Assembly (NCBI RefSeq): GCF_000717915.1
Contig: NZ_JOCX01000024.1
Span: 11,808-75,807 of the forward strand
Reading direction: 5' to 3'
Length of the DNA: 64,000 bases
From: Streptomyces sp. NRRL S-244
Lineage (GTDB): Bacteria > Actinomycetota > Actinomycetes > Streptomycetales > Streptomycetaceae
In this document: in pieces, positions 8,412 to 16,867 of the stretch
How positions within the stretch are numbered: position 1 is the stretch's first letter
Layout of the letters: every line of letters starts with the position of its first letter
Translations under genes and position numbers: made by a program
Notes under the pieces: model-generated
Seen by the model: only the letters and a program-made list of their open reading frames with translations
What the model was told of the DNA's origin: nothing
Databases searched by the model: none

Positions 8412-9914
8412 TCAGAGGGTTGGTCCGGGGGGTGGGGAATGCGACGGGGTCTGCTGCGGGGTCTGCCGCGGCTCGGCCGGTACGTCGGCCAGCGCGCGGT
8501 CGACGAGGGCGCGGTCGACGAGGGCGCGGTCGACGAGGGCGCCGGCGGCGCCGCTGTACCCGGCCGGGTCGCACAGCTGCGCGATGTACTGCGCGTCGAG
8601 TCCGTGCCCGGCCCCGGACATCCCGGTGAGCACGGCGCCCAGGGGCTGCCCGCTCCCGGCGGCGGCGGCCGAGGCCTCGGTCAGCAGCTGCTTCGCGGCG
8701 GCCTTGCCCAGGCGCGGGGCGAGGCGGGCCGCGATGCGCTCGGAGACCACCTGGCCGCCGGTGAGGTCGAGGTTCTCGCGCATCCGGCCGGGCCGGACCT
8801 CCAGCCCCTCGGCGAGTTCCACCGCGGTGTGGGCGGCGCCGCCGGCCAGCCGCAGGCACTCGCGCAGCAGTTGCCACTCGGCGTGCCAGACGCCGGCGGC
8901 GCGCTCGTCCTCGGTGACCAGGCACTGGGTCAGTCCGGCGGCGATCACCGGGACCTGGAGGGCCGCCGCGCGGATCAGCGTGGCGAGCACCGGGTTGCGC
9001 TTGTGCGGCATGGCGGAGGAGCTGCCGCGGCCGGCTGCGGTGGGTTCGGCGACCTCGCCCACCTCGGTCCGGGTCAGCGCCTGCACGTCGACCGCGATCT
9101 TGCCGAGGGCGCCGGCGGTGAAGGCGAGCGCGGCGGCGAGATCGGCGAGCGGGGTGCGCAGCGCGTGCCAGGGCAGCACCGGGCGGGCGAGTCCGGTCTC
9201 GGCGGCGAAGGCGTCGACGAGCCGGTCGAGGTAGGGGTGGGCGGTGTCGGCGGCCACGTCGGGGCGGTCGATGTCGGCGTATTCGAGGTAGCCGGCGAGG
9301 GTGCCGGCGGCCCCGCCGAGCGAGACCGGCAGGCCCTCGTCCAGGACGCGGGCGAGGCGGGCGTCGGCGTCGAGGACGAGGGCGCGCCAGCCCGCGGCCT
9401 TGAGTCCGAAGGTGGTGGGGACGGCGTGCAGGGCCAGGGTGCGGCCCGCCATGAGGGTGTCGCGGTGGGTGTGCGCGAGGCCCGCCAGGGCCTGCGCGGT
9501 CCGGGCGAGGTCCGCCCGGATCAGGCGCAGGGCCCTGGCGGCCACCAGCATGGCGCCGGTGTCGAAGATGTCCTGGCTTGTGGAGCCCCGGTGGACGAAG
9601 TCCGCGGCTTGCGGGTCGATGCCGCGGACCACCGCGGTGAGGGCCTGGACCAGGCCCACCACCGGGTTCGCGGTCTCCCGCGAGGCGAGCGCGAGGGCCC
9701 TCACGTCGAACCGCTCGGCCCGGGCGGCCTCGGTGATGGTGGCCGCGGCGGCCCCCGGAAGGGTGCCGAGGCTCGCCTGGGCCCGGGCCAGGGCGGCCTC
9801 GGCGTCGAGCATGGCCTGGAGCCATGCCCGGTCGCCGACGGCCGCCTCGACCGGGGTGCCGGCCCGCACCGGAGAGAGCAGGCCGGCGTCCACGAGAAGG
9901 CCCTCGCCGGTCAT
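8412..9914 (-). CDS. Aspartase/fumarase-superfamily lyase, CreD-like (nitrosuccinate lyase candidate)
   Basis: This 500-residue protein belongs to the adenylosuccinate lyase/3-carboxymuconate cycloisomerase branch. It has HRGSTSQD (residues 108-115) and the superfamily signature GSSSAMPHKRNP (297-308), whose serine loop carries the catalytic base. The start at 9914 overlaps the stop of the upstream flavoprotein (ATGA). A CreD-like lyase beside a large FAD protein is the arrangement of the aspartate-nitrosuccinate pathway (cremeomycin CreD/CreE), in which the lyase releases nitrous acid from nitrosuccinate. The inferred role is therefore nitrite supply for diazotisation. A plain PcaB role in protocatechuate catabolism is less likely, because no pca genes are present. 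A short repeat lengthens the C-terminus (ALVDRALVDRALVDRALAD). Confidence 0.82.
   Translation of the reverse strand: MTGEGLLVDAGLLSPVRAGTPVEAAVGDRAWLQAMLDAEAALARAQASLGTLPGAAAATITEAARAERFDVRALALASRETANPVVGLVQALTAVVRGIDPQAADFVHRGSTSQDIFDTGAMLVAARALRLIRADLARTAQALAGLAHTHRDTLMAGRTLALHAVPTTFGLKAAGWRALVLDADARLARVLDEGLPVSLGGAAGTLAGYLEYADIDRPDVAADTAHPYLDRLVDAFAAETGLARPVLPWHALRTPLADLAAALAFTAGALGKIAVDVQALTRTEVGEVAEPTAAGRGSSSAMPHKRNPVLATLIRAAALQVPVIAAGLTQCLVTEDERAAGVWHAEWQLLRECLRLAGGAAHTAVELAEGLEVRPGRMRENLDLTGGQVVSERIAARLAPRLGKAAAKQLLTEASAAAAGSGQPLGAVLTGMSGAGHGLDAQYIAQLCDPAGYSGAAGALVDRALVDRALVDRALADVPAEPRQTPQQTPSHSPPPGPTL
8494..8538. repeat. Three 15-bp tandem repeats inside the lyase gene
   Basis: Three exact copies of GCGCGGTCGACGAGG (8494-8508, 8509-8523, 8524-8538) keep the frame and encode ALVDR repeats near the lyase C-terminus. 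They look like a slippage expansion in a tolerant tail. Confidence 0.95.
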
Positions 9915-11899
9915 ACGATCACGCCGGGCAGGGTGTCCTCGGCCGAATCGTCGGCCACCGCGCGGATCCCGGCCGGGAGGCTCGCGAGCGGCGGCAGGGC
10001 CAGGACGGCGCGGGCGATGGCGTCGGAGTCGCCGAGCGTCACCGAGTCCACCCCGGGCCGGATGCCCGCCGCCGTGACCCAGTGCACGGACTCGGTCGGC
10101 ACCCCGTAGGCGAAGCGGCGCGCGTGGGCGGTGCCGCGGGCGTCGATGAGCCGGTACGGGCGCTCGGTGACCGCGAGGCCGCCGGTCTGGTAGCCGCCCT
10201 GCTCGCCCGAGATGACGTACGGCTTGGCCTGGTCGGTGTCCAGCAGGTGCTGGAGCAGCGGGTCGGAGGTGCGCCGCAGGTCGGGCTCGGGCAGCCGGGA
10301 CTCGATGAGCACCTGCGCCTTGATCTGCGGGCCGGGCACGGACGTGGACGCGGCCACGTACGTCTGCGTGTCGGTGTCGATGCGGACCTGGGTGCCGGGG
10401 CCGGTGATCGTGAGGACGCCGGCCTCGATGAGGGCGATCATCTCCTCGATGCGGGAGGCCGGCGGGCCGATGGAGAGGAAGCCGTTGAGCGGGGTGTACC
10501 AGCCCTCCAGGTCGTCGCGGTGCGAGTCGCCGTCGAGACCGCCGTGGTCGACGGCGAGCCGGACCTCGTTGCGCAGGTCGCGCAGGACGTCCAGGGCCGA
10601 CTTGATCGGGCCGCTCAGGTTGCCCTGGCGGGCGGCGGCGACGTCGGCCGCGAGGTACGCCACCAGCCAGCTCTGGAAGGCGTCGCGGTCGGCGAACTGC
10701 GTGTCGCCGTACGGGACGGAGAGCTTCTCCCAGCTCCAGTGCTGCTCCTCGGGGATGCCGTACTCGGCGAGCAGCCAGCCGCGGGACTCGGCGTCCTCGG
10801 TCTCCAGGTAGCGCTCGGTGAACGCCTCGCGCTCCTCCGGCTGGCCGTTGGCGGCGAGCAGGGCACCGTAGTAGACGCTCTCGACCTCGAGGGAGATGAA
10901 GGGCCACAGGTCTTCCTTGAAGGTGACCCTGCCCCCGGCGGCGGCGCGCTCGCGCAGGGCGCGCACGTAGTCCGGGGTCAGCAGCTTGGGGTAGTAACGG
11001 CCGTACGCGCCCTTCTCGTTGTCGCCGCGGGCGTGGTACGGGATGCCTCGCCGGGAGAAGGCGTACAGCCGGGGCTCCTGCCCGGACGGCTGGTAGCCGA
11101 GCTTGCCGTCCTCGTCGCGGACGAAGGCGCCGCCGCGGCCGTGGCTGAACAGCGCCATGTAGTCGAAGAAGTTCAGGCCCAGGCCGCGGATGAGCACGGT
11201 CTGGCCGGGCTTGATCTGCGCGAGGTCCTTGTCGGCGGGGTTGCCCGGCGTCAGGTAGGTCAGGTAGTGGATGCGCGCCAGGGAGGCGGTGCGCGCCTCG
11301 CGCGGGGTCAGGCGGGCCGGGACGTGGCCCTGCGCCAGGATGATGGCGTCGAGGTCGTTCAGGCGGGTGCCGTCCTGCAGCCGGACGCCCTGCGGGCCGC
11401 CGGGGATGCCCAGGGTGTCGGCGACGGCCACGGCGCGGGAGCGGTGGACGTGGACGGTGACGTGCTTGGGGGCACCGACGATGACGCGCTGGAAGCACTC
11501 GCTGAGGTAGTTGCCGTAGAAGGCGCGGGTGGGGTACGTGTCCGGGCCCATGGCCGCGGCCTCGGCGAGGGTGCCCTCGTCGTAGTCCCCGAACTGGCCC
11601 AGCACCGAGAGGGACTTGGCCCACTCGTACAGGCTGGGGCCGGGCTCGATCGGGCCGTCGATCTTGCAGCTCTCGTCGGTGTAGACGGTGATCTGGCAGG
11701 CGACGGTGTTCATCAGCAGGTGGCGGGACTGGCCGGAGCGCCAGACCTGGCCGGCGCCGGGCGCGGCCGGGTCCACGACGTGGATGGCGACCGAGTCGTG
11801 GACGGGGTTCTCCCGCTCGTTGGCGACCAGGCGCTCGACGACGGACAGGCCGCGGGGGCCGGCGCCGACGACGGCTATCTCTACGGACGAGCTGCTCAT
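9911..11899 (-). CDS. Large FAD/NAD(P)-binding monooxygenase, CreE-like (aspartate N-oxygenase candidate)
   Basis: This 662-residue protein starts with a Rossmann FAD motif, VVGAGPRGLS (residues 10-19). A second nucleotide-binding region follows at about 235-245 (VLIRGLGLNFFDY). This matches the FAD/NAD(P)-binding family that contains CreE and FzmM, which oxidise the amino group of aspartate to give nitrosuccinate. The ATG at 11899 has GGAG 9 nt upstream; an open frame reaching back to 12088 is Arg/Pro-rich and overlaps the ligase gene, so it was rejected. The coupling to the CreD-like lyase by ATGA overlap supports a two-step aspartate-to-nitrous-acid module. N-hydroxylation of another amine cannot be excluded. 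Confidence 0.82.
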   Translation of the reverse strand: MSSSSVEIAVVGAGPRGLSVVERLVANERENPVHDSVAIHVVDPAAPGAGQVWRSGQSRHLLMNTVACQITVYTDESCKIDGPIEPGPSLYEWAKSLSVLGQFGDYDEGTLAEAAAMGPDTYPTRAFYGNYLSECFQRVIVGAPKHVTVHVHRSRAVAVADTLGIPGGPQGVRLQDGTRLNDLDAIILAQGHVPARLTPREARTASLARIHYLTYLTPGNPADKDLAQIKPGQTVLIRGLGLNFFDYMALFSHGRGGAFVRDEDGKLGYQPSGQEPRLYAFSRRGIPYHARGDNEKGAYGRYYPKLLTPDYVRALRERAAAGGRVTFKEDLWPFISLEVESVYYGALLAANGQPEEREAFTERYLETEDAESRGWLLAEYGIPEEQHWSWEKLSVPYGDTQFADRDAFQSWLVAYLAADVAAARQGNLSGPIKSALDVLRDLRNEVRLAVDHGGLDGDSHRDDLEGWYTPLNGFLSIGPPASRIEEMIALIEAGVLTITGPGTQVRIDTDTQTYVAASTSVPGPQIKAQVLIESRLPEPDLRRTSDPLLQHLLDTDQAKPYVISGEQGGYQTGGLAVTERPYRLIDARGTAHARRFAYGVPTESVHWVTAAGIRPGVDSVTLGDSDAIARAVLALPPLASLPAGIRAVADDSAEDTLPGVIV

Positions 11900-11993
11900 G
11901 CGTTTTCTCCGATGCTGTGGGGATGCGGGGTGGGAGCCGGGTCTGCGCGGTGGTGGGCCGGGCGCGGTGGCGCGGCGGAGTTCACCGGGGCGC

Positions 11994-13640
11994 TCATGCG
12001 GCGTCGGCTTTGACCTCGGTTCCGGTTTCGGTTTCGGCTCCGGCCTCGGCTCCGGTCGCGCTGTCCGCGCCGTCCGCGCCGTCCGCACCGCCCGCGACCA
12101 GTCGGGCGAGTTCGAGGCGCTTGATCTTGGTGGTGGCCGTCTGCGGGACGTCCTCGAGGCGCCACTGGACCGGGGCGGCGAGCTTCGGCAGGCCGATGAC
12201 CGCGGACTTCCACGCGATCAGGTCGAGTGGCTTGTCGTCGCGCGTGCACACCACGGGGACCGGGACGCCGTCGGCGCCGGGGATGATGATGACCTCGATG
12301 AGCTCGTGCAGCCGGGTGAAGAGCTTGTCCTCGATCTCCAGGGTCGATCCGATGCCCGGGATCTCGTCGACCTCGCGGTCGAGCAGGTGCAGGCAGCCCC
12401 ACTTGGTGCGGTAGCCGAGGTCGCCCATGCGCCACCAGCCGTCGTTGACCTGCTTCTCCCAGCGCTCGTGCTCGGAGAGGTAGGTGATGATGCGGCCGTC
12501 GGACTTGATCTCGATGAAGCCGGGGTTCGTCTTGGTGACGGGGTTGCCGTCGCGGCTGACGACGCGGACGCCGGTCATGCCGGGGAACGGTGATCCCACG
12601 CAGCGGCCGTCGAAGTCCGCGCCGCCCTTGCGGGTGTAGGTGCGGGCCGCGATGGGGCCGACCTCGCTCTGGCCGTAGGCCTGGGCGAAGAGCGGGTTGC
12701 GGCGCTTGGTGGCGTTCAGCAGGATGCTGACGGTGCGCGGGTGGATCGCGTCGAACGTCGAGCTGTAGTACTTGACGTTCGAGAGCGGGCCGCGCGGGTC
12801 GTCGGCCAGTGCCTCCCAGCGCAGGAAGGTGTTGGGGTGGGCCTCGATGAACCCGGGCGGGACCTGGGAGAAGATGTCGCCGACGGTCTCCGGGTCGTCC
12901 TCCTTGAGGACGATCAGGGTGTGGCCCTGGAGGATCGAGATCGGCATCGCCGTGAACATCCGCGAGTGGACGAACGAGACGTGCACGGCGACGGGTTCGC
13001 GCTTGGCGACGGCCGAGAAGACGGTGGCCTGCGGGCGGTAGCGGGCCTCGAAGGTGTGGCCGGTGTGGACGGCGAGCTTCGGGGTTCCGGTGGTTCCCGA
13101 GGTGTGCGTGATCAGGGTGGGGTGGTCCGGCGGCATCGGGATGGCCGGGACGCGGGTGGCACCCGCGAGCGAGGCCAGTTCGATGGCCTTGCCGAAGGAA
13201 CCCGTGGTCAGCAGCACCTCGGCCGTGATGTCGAAGATCTCGGCCGGCAGGTTGTGGTCGAGCTTTTCCTGGTCGGTGATCAGGAAGGGCCGGTCGATGC
13301 GGCGGACCAGCGTCGCGACCGTCTCGCCGTCCAGCTTCGGGGACAGCAGGGCCGGGATCGCGCCGATGCGGGCGATCGCGCAGGCCAGCAGGGAGATGTC
13401 GAAGCCGTCGGACTTGTGCACGACGACGTGGTGGTTGGGCCGTACGCCGACCGACCACAGACGGGAGGCGAAGTCGTCGATCAGGTCCGCGAGTTCGGTG
13501 AAGGTGGGGCGGCGCCCGAGCTGCGGGGCGATGTCCAGGTCGTGGTCCATGACCACGAGGCCCGCAGGGGTGCGGGCGGCCGCTCGGTCGAAGAGCGTAC
13601 CCAGCCGGATGCCCTTGTTTCCTATGCGCTGGAGAAGCAT
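11994..13640 (-). CDS. Adenylating (ANL superfamily) ligase; CreM-like diazotase or aryl-acid activating enzyme
   Basis: This 548-residue enzyme has the phosphate-binding loop THTSGTTGTPK (residues 178-188), AYGQSEVGP (321-329), the GDLGYR motif (406-411), the hinge DREVD (421-425) and the C-terminal TKIKRLEL with the catalytic-lysine position (504-511). It would activate a carboxylate or nitrite with ATP. Its C-terminal third is closely similar to the truncated ligase at the window's left end. A disordered Ala/Gly/Glu/Thr tail of about 30 residues is unusual. Its place directly upstream of the CreE/CreD-like pair supports use of the nitrite product, or activation of the 3-hydroxyanthranilate carboxylate. 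Which of the two paralogues does which step is unknown. Confidence 0.85.
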   Translation of the reverse strand: MLLQRIGNKGIRLGTLFDRAAARTPAGLVVMDHDLDIAPQLGRRPTFTELADLIDDFASRLWSVGVRPNHHVVVHKSDGFDISLLACAIARIGAIPALLSPKLDGETVATLVRRIDRPFLITDQEKLDHNLPAEIFDITAEVLLTTGSFGKAIELASLAGATRVPAIPMPPDHPTLITHTSGTTGTPKLAVHTGHTFEARYRPQATVFSAVAKREPVAVHVSFVHSRMFTAMPISILQGHTLIVLKEDDPETVGDIFSQVPPGFIEAHPNTFLRWEALADDPRGPLSNVKYYSSTFDAIHPRTVSILLNATKRRNPLFAQAYGQSEVGPIAARTYTRKGGADFDGRCVGSPFPGMTGVRVVSRDGNPVTKTNPGFIEIKSDGRIITYLSEHERWEKQVNDGWWRMGDLGYRTKWGCLHLLDREVDEIPGIGSTLEIEDKLFTRLHELIEVIIIPGADGVPVPVVCTRDDKPLDLIAWKSAVIGLPKLAAPVQWRLEDVPQTATTKIKRLELARLVAGGADGADGADSATGAEAGAETETGTEVKADAA

Positions 13641-13685
13641 GGCCTCGTTCTCTCAAGAGTGTCTTCGATGGCGTACGGGGATTGG

Positions 13686-13715
13686 GCCGGCACCGGGTGG
13701 GAGGCCGGTGCCGGC
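13686..13715 (-). terminator. Hairpin after the SRPBCC gene
   Basis: An 11-bp perfect inverted repeat (13686-13696 with 13705-13715, 8-nt loop) lies 22 nt downstream of the minus-strand gene at 13738-14280 and 45 nt before the ligase start. It may attenuate transcription between the two. Confidence 0.6.
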
Positions 13716-13737
13716 GTCCGGGTGCGACAACGCAGGC

Positions 13738-14280
13738 TCAGCGGCCTTCGACGACGTCGCGGATGCGGGCGAGGGTGGCGTCGAGGTCCTGTTCGAGCTT
13801 CTCGGTCCAGTCGGTGATGAACTGCTTGCGCTGGACCTCGTCCAGGTCGGCGACGATCTTGTGGATGCCGGCCGTCGCCTTGCCCATCCGGAAGTGGTGC
13901 ACCAGGACCGAGCCCTGCTGCGCCGGCTCGATGTCGAAGCCCCAGACGGACTCCTGGTCCTCCTGGGCGTGGGTCAGCATCATCCAGCGGAAGGTGCGGC
14001 CGGGCTCGGCCGCCGTGACGCGGGCCTCGGTGTACCAGGTGCCGCGGACCAGCGGGGCCCAGCCGACGACGTCCTCGGCGCGCAGGTTCTCGCCGCGGAA
14101 AATCGCGCCGACGCTGGAGGGTTCACCGGAAATCCACTCGCCGCCCTGGCATTCCGGGCTCCACTCGGCGCTCCGGGTCAGGTCGCTGACGACGTCGTAG
14201 ATCTCCTGCGCAGTGGCCGCGACGGGAATATCCGCGCGGACCTCGAAAAGCGGGGTCGAGTCGATGATGGAGTTCGTCAT
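13738..14280 (-). CDS. SRPBCC (START-like) family protein
   Basis: This is a 180-residue protein with the helix-grip fold pattern seen in polyketide cyclases and related binding proteins. It opens with VRADIPVAATAQEIYDVVSD and contains a W-rich strand region (SPECQGGEWISGE, GTWYTEARVTAAEPGRTF). Such proteins bind hydrophobic aromatic ligands and may cyclise or carry them, but the reaction cannot be told from sequence. The ATG at 14280 begins the homologous region but has no clear ribosome-binding site. The frame stays open to a TTG at 14373, so a start up to 31 codons earlier is possible. It lies between the ligase and the quinone-oxidoreductase-like gene, all on the minus strand. Confidence 0.75.
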   Translation of the reverse strand: MTNSIIDSTPLFEVRADIPVAATAQEIYDVVSDLTRSAEWSPECQGGEWISGEPSSVGAIFRGENLRAEDVVGWAPLVRGTWYTEARVTAAEPGRTFRWMMLTHAQEDQESVWGFDIEPAQQGSVLVHHFRMGKATAGIHKIVADLDEVQRKQFITDWTEKLEQDLDATLARIRDVVEGR

Positions 14281-14422
14281 GGCCGAAATACTGCTGCTCG
14301 ACCATTCGCCACTCAACACTCTTACCGCAGGTCCATCAGGTCTTTTACCCGTGTATTGCACAATGAAATTCAAGACATGCGGGAGCGGCGCCGCGATAAT
14401 GTTTCCACGGCGCCGTCGGCGG

Positions 14423-14473
14423 CTTTTTCCGCAGCTTTTTCCGTCAGCTTTATCCGTCAGCTTTATCCGTCAG
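14423..14473. repeat. Four imperfect 12-13-bp tandem repeats at a gene end
   Basis: The units at 14423-14434, 14435-14447, 14448-14460 and 14461-14473 are versions of CTTTATCCGTCAG. The last unit contains the stop codon of the minus-strand oxidoreductase. The tract is AT-rich for this genome and fills part of the gap before the SRPBCC gene. Confidence 0.85.
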
Positions 14474-15450
14474 GAACGGGCGCGCAGCACCAGCTTTCCC
14501 GTCACCTTGCCCTCGTCCAGCAGGCGGTGCGCCTCGGCCGCCGCCGACAGCGGCAGCACCTCGGTGCCGCGCGGCCGCAGCAGCCCGGCCGCCGTCAGCT
14601 TGTTGACGTGGGCCGCGGCGGCGGCCAGCCGGCCCGCGGTGGCGTGCGAGATGGCGAAACCGCGGACCGAACAGTCCTTGAGGTAGAGCGGCCCCACCGG
14701 CAGCACGGGACGGGTGCGCAGCCCCGCGAGCAGCACGATCCGGCCGCGGCTCGCGAGCAGGTCCACCGCGGTGTCGAGGTCGTTGCGGCCCGAGGTGTCG
14801 ACGTGGATGTCCACCCCGTCCGGGCTGAGCTCCCGGATCCGGCCGGCCACGTCGGGGTCCTTGTAGTCGATGACCTCGGCCGCGCCGAGTCCCCGTACGT
14901 AGTCGAAGTCGCGCGGCGAGGACGTGGCGATGACCCGGGCTCCGGCCTGCGCGGCCATCGTGACCAGCGCACTGCCCACGTTGCCCGCGGCCCCCGCCAC
15001 CAGCACGGTGTCGCCGGCGGTGACCTGGCCCTGGTCGAAGAGGGCGAGGTAGGCCGTGACGGCGGGGTGCGCGAGGGCGACCGCGTCGACCGGGTCCACC
15101 CCCTCGGGCAGCGGGTAGAGCCGGTCGGCCGGGACGACGGCCTGCTCGGCGGCGGCGCCCTGGCGGCCGTCGTGTCCGAGGCTGTTGCACCAGACCCGGT
15201 CCCCCGGCGCGAAGCGGTGGGCGACCTCGGGGCCGGCGGCCAGCACCGTACCGACCAGGTCCCTGCCGATCACGAAGGGGAAGGCGAGCGGGGTGCGCCA
15301 GGCACCCGAGCGGACGAAGGTGTCGACGTGGTTGACGGACACGACGTCGACCTCGACGAGCACGTCGGACGGCCCCGGCTGTGGAGCGGGCAGCTCACCG
15401 AAGCGGATGAGCTCCGCGGGACCCAACTGTTCGATATAGGCGGCATGCAT
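14470..15450 (-). CDS. Quinone-oxidoreductase-like MDR-family NADPH enzyme
   Basis: This 326-residue member of the medium-chain dehydrogenase/reductase family has the GroES-like N-terminal half with VNHVDTFVRSG and the cofactor loop AGAAGNVGSALVTMAAQ (about residues 155-171). The structural-zinc cysteine cluster of true alcohol dehydrogenases is absent, which places it with the zinc-free quinone oxidoreductases. These transfer hydride from NADPH to enones, quinones or other electrophiles. In this setting it might reduce a quinonoid or a diazo intermediate, but that is only inference. It is the first gene of the leftward run and diverges from the DAHP synthase gene across a 225-bp promoter region. 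Confidence 0.82.
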   Translation of the reverse strand: MHAAYIEQLGPAELIRFGELPAPQPGPSDVLVEVDVVSVNHVDTFVRSGAWRTPLAFPFVIGRDLVGTVLAAGPEVAHRFAPGDRVWCNSLGHDGRQGAAAEQAVVPADRLYPLPEGVDPVDAVALAHPAVTAYLALFDQGQVTAGDTVLVAGAAGNVGSALVTMAAQAGARVIATSSPRDFDYVRGLGAAEVIDYKDPDVAGRIRELSPDGVDIHVDTSGRNDLDTAVDLLASRGRIVLLAGLRTRPVLPVGPLYLKDCSVRGFAISHATAGRLAAAAAHVNKLTAAGLLRPRGTEVLPLSAAAEAHRLLDEGKVTGKLVLRARS

Positions 15451-15503
15451 GGTTCGGATTCTGTTCGCAGCGGCCGCCGCGGGAAACCCCGTGCCGCTTT
15501 TCA

Positions 15504-15562
15504 GTCAGGTGTGAGTTAACCGATCACCGGCGGCTTTGTCAGGTGCGGCCGCCCCACCTGAC
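15504..15562. promoter_or_regulatory. Operator-like GTCAGGTG repeats in divergent promoter region
   Basis: The 225-bp gap between the minus-strand oxidoreductase and the plus-strand DAHP synthase holds GTCAGGTG at 15504-15511 and 15538-15545. An inverted copy, CACCTGAC, lies at 15555-15562. The last two form an 8-bp inverted repeat with a 9-nt spacer. This is a plausible binding site for a regulator of both operons. No SARP-type 11-bp repeats are seen here. Confidence 0.5.
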
Positions 15563-15675
15563 GGAGTGACCATCGCCCGGTGGGTGCCACCCCAATTACC
15601 CAGCAGCATCGATAATCCGCCACCCCTCAGTTCTGCCCATACGCCAGACTTGGGCCCATTTCCTGGGAGTTTCCT

Positions 15676-16848
15676 GTGGTTACAGCTTCACTCACCGTCA
15701 GAAAAGCGTCGGCCCTCCAACAGCCCGACTGGGCCGATTTCCCCGAACTGACCAAAGTAAAGGACGATCTTTCCCAGCGTCCCGCTTTGGTCAATGCCGG
15801 AGACGTCCGCCGCCTGCGCTCCCACCTCGCTCGGGTGGCCGCGGGCGAGGCCTTCGTGGTCCAGGCGGGCGACTGCGCCGAGGACCCGTCGGAGTGCGAC
15901 GCGGGCTACATCGCGCGCAAGTCCGCCCTCCTCGACATGCTCGCCGGCACCCTGAAGATGATCACGCACAAGCCGGTGGTCCGGATCGGGCGGCTCGCCG
16001 GCCAGTTCGCCAAGCCGCGCTCGCGCCCGACCGAGGTCGTGGACGGGGTCGAACTGCCCGTCTACCGCGGGCACATGGTCAACGGCCCCGACGCCGGCCT
16101 GGCCGACCGCCTCCCCGACCCGTTCCGCCTGCTCTCCGGCTACCGGGCCGCGGCGCAGGCCATGGCCCACCTCGGCTGGACCGACCCGGCCCGCCGCTCC
16201 GGCATCTGCCCGCCGGTGTGGACCAGCCACGAGGCGCTGCTCCTCGACTACGAACTGCCCATGATGCGCTGGGACGAGGAGGGCAGCCCGCTGCTGACCT
16301 CGACCCACTTCCCGTGGATCGGCGAGCGCACCCGCCAGATCGACGGCCCCCACGTGGACATGCTGGCCGGGGTCGTCAACCCGGTCGCCTGCAAGGTGGG
16401 CCCGTCGATGGAGCCGGAGGAGCTCATCGAGCTGTGCCGGCGCCTCGACCCCTGGCGCGAGCCCGGCCGCCTCACCCTGATCGCCCGCATGGGCGCCGAC
16501 CTGGTCGCCGAGCGCCTGCCCGCGCTCGTGGACGCGGTCCGGCAGGCCGGACACCCGGTGATCTGGCTGACCGACCCCATGCACGGCAACACCTTCTCCG
16601 CCCCCGGCGGTCACAAGACCCGCCTCGTCGCCACCGTCGTCAAGGAGATCCAGGGCTTCCAGGCGGCCGTGGCCCAGGGCGGCGGGATCGCGGGCGGGCT
16701 GCACCTGGAGACCACCCCGGACGACGTCACCGAGTGCGCGACCGGTGAGGACCAGCTGGACACGGTCGGAGAGAAGTACACGAGCCTGTGCGACCCCCGA
16801 CTCAACCCGAACCAGGCCTACGCCGTGGTGACGCAATGGCGGGCCTGA
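15676..16848 (+). CDS. Class II DAHP synthase (PhzC-type, secondary-metabolism copy)
   Basis: This 390-residue enzyme condenses phosphoenolpyruvate and erythrose 4-phosphate, the first shikimate-pathway step. The class II signatures are visible: QAGDCAE (about residues 63-69), RIGRLAGQFAKPRS (103-116), HFPWIGERTRQ, CKVGPSM and the metal-site segment DPMHGNT, then GEKYTSLCDPRLN at the end. It is shorter than housekeeping plant-type DAHP synthases, as are the cluster-linked PhzC enzymes. The GTG start has GGGAG 6 nt upstream. As the first gene of the plus-strand operon, it raises chorismate supply for the downstream ADIC synthase. Confidence 0.93.
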   Translation: MVTASLTVRKASALQQPDWADFPELTKVKDDLSQRPALVNAGDVRRLRSHLARVAAGEAFVVQAGDCAEDPSECDAGYIARKSALLDMLAGTLKMITHKPVVRIGRLAGQFAKPRSRPTEVVDGVELPVYRGHMVNGPDAGLADRLPDPFRLLSGYRAAAQAMAHLGWTDPARRSGICPPVWTSHEALLLDYELPMMRWDEEGSPLLTSTHFPWIGERTRQIDGPHVDMLAGVVNPVACKVGPSMEPEELIELCRRLDPWREPGRLTLIARMGADLVAERLPALVDAVRQAGHPVIWLTDPMHGNTFSAPGGHKTRLVATVVKEIQGFQAAVAQGGGIAGGLHLETTPDDVTECATGEDQLDTVGEKYTSLCDPRLNPNQAYAVVTQWRA

Positions 16849-16867
16849 ACCAGCAGGGAGATTGGAC

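Noticed and set aside
8494..8538. CRISPR-like repeats
   Set aside because: These are short adjacent in-frame repeats without spacers, and no cas genes are present. No CRISPR array was seen anywhere in the window.
11900..12088. N-terminal extension of the CreE-like flavoprotein
   Set aside because: The extra 63 residues are Arg/Pro-rich, overlap the ligase gene and lack a ribosome-binding site. GGAG before the ATG at 11899 decides the start.
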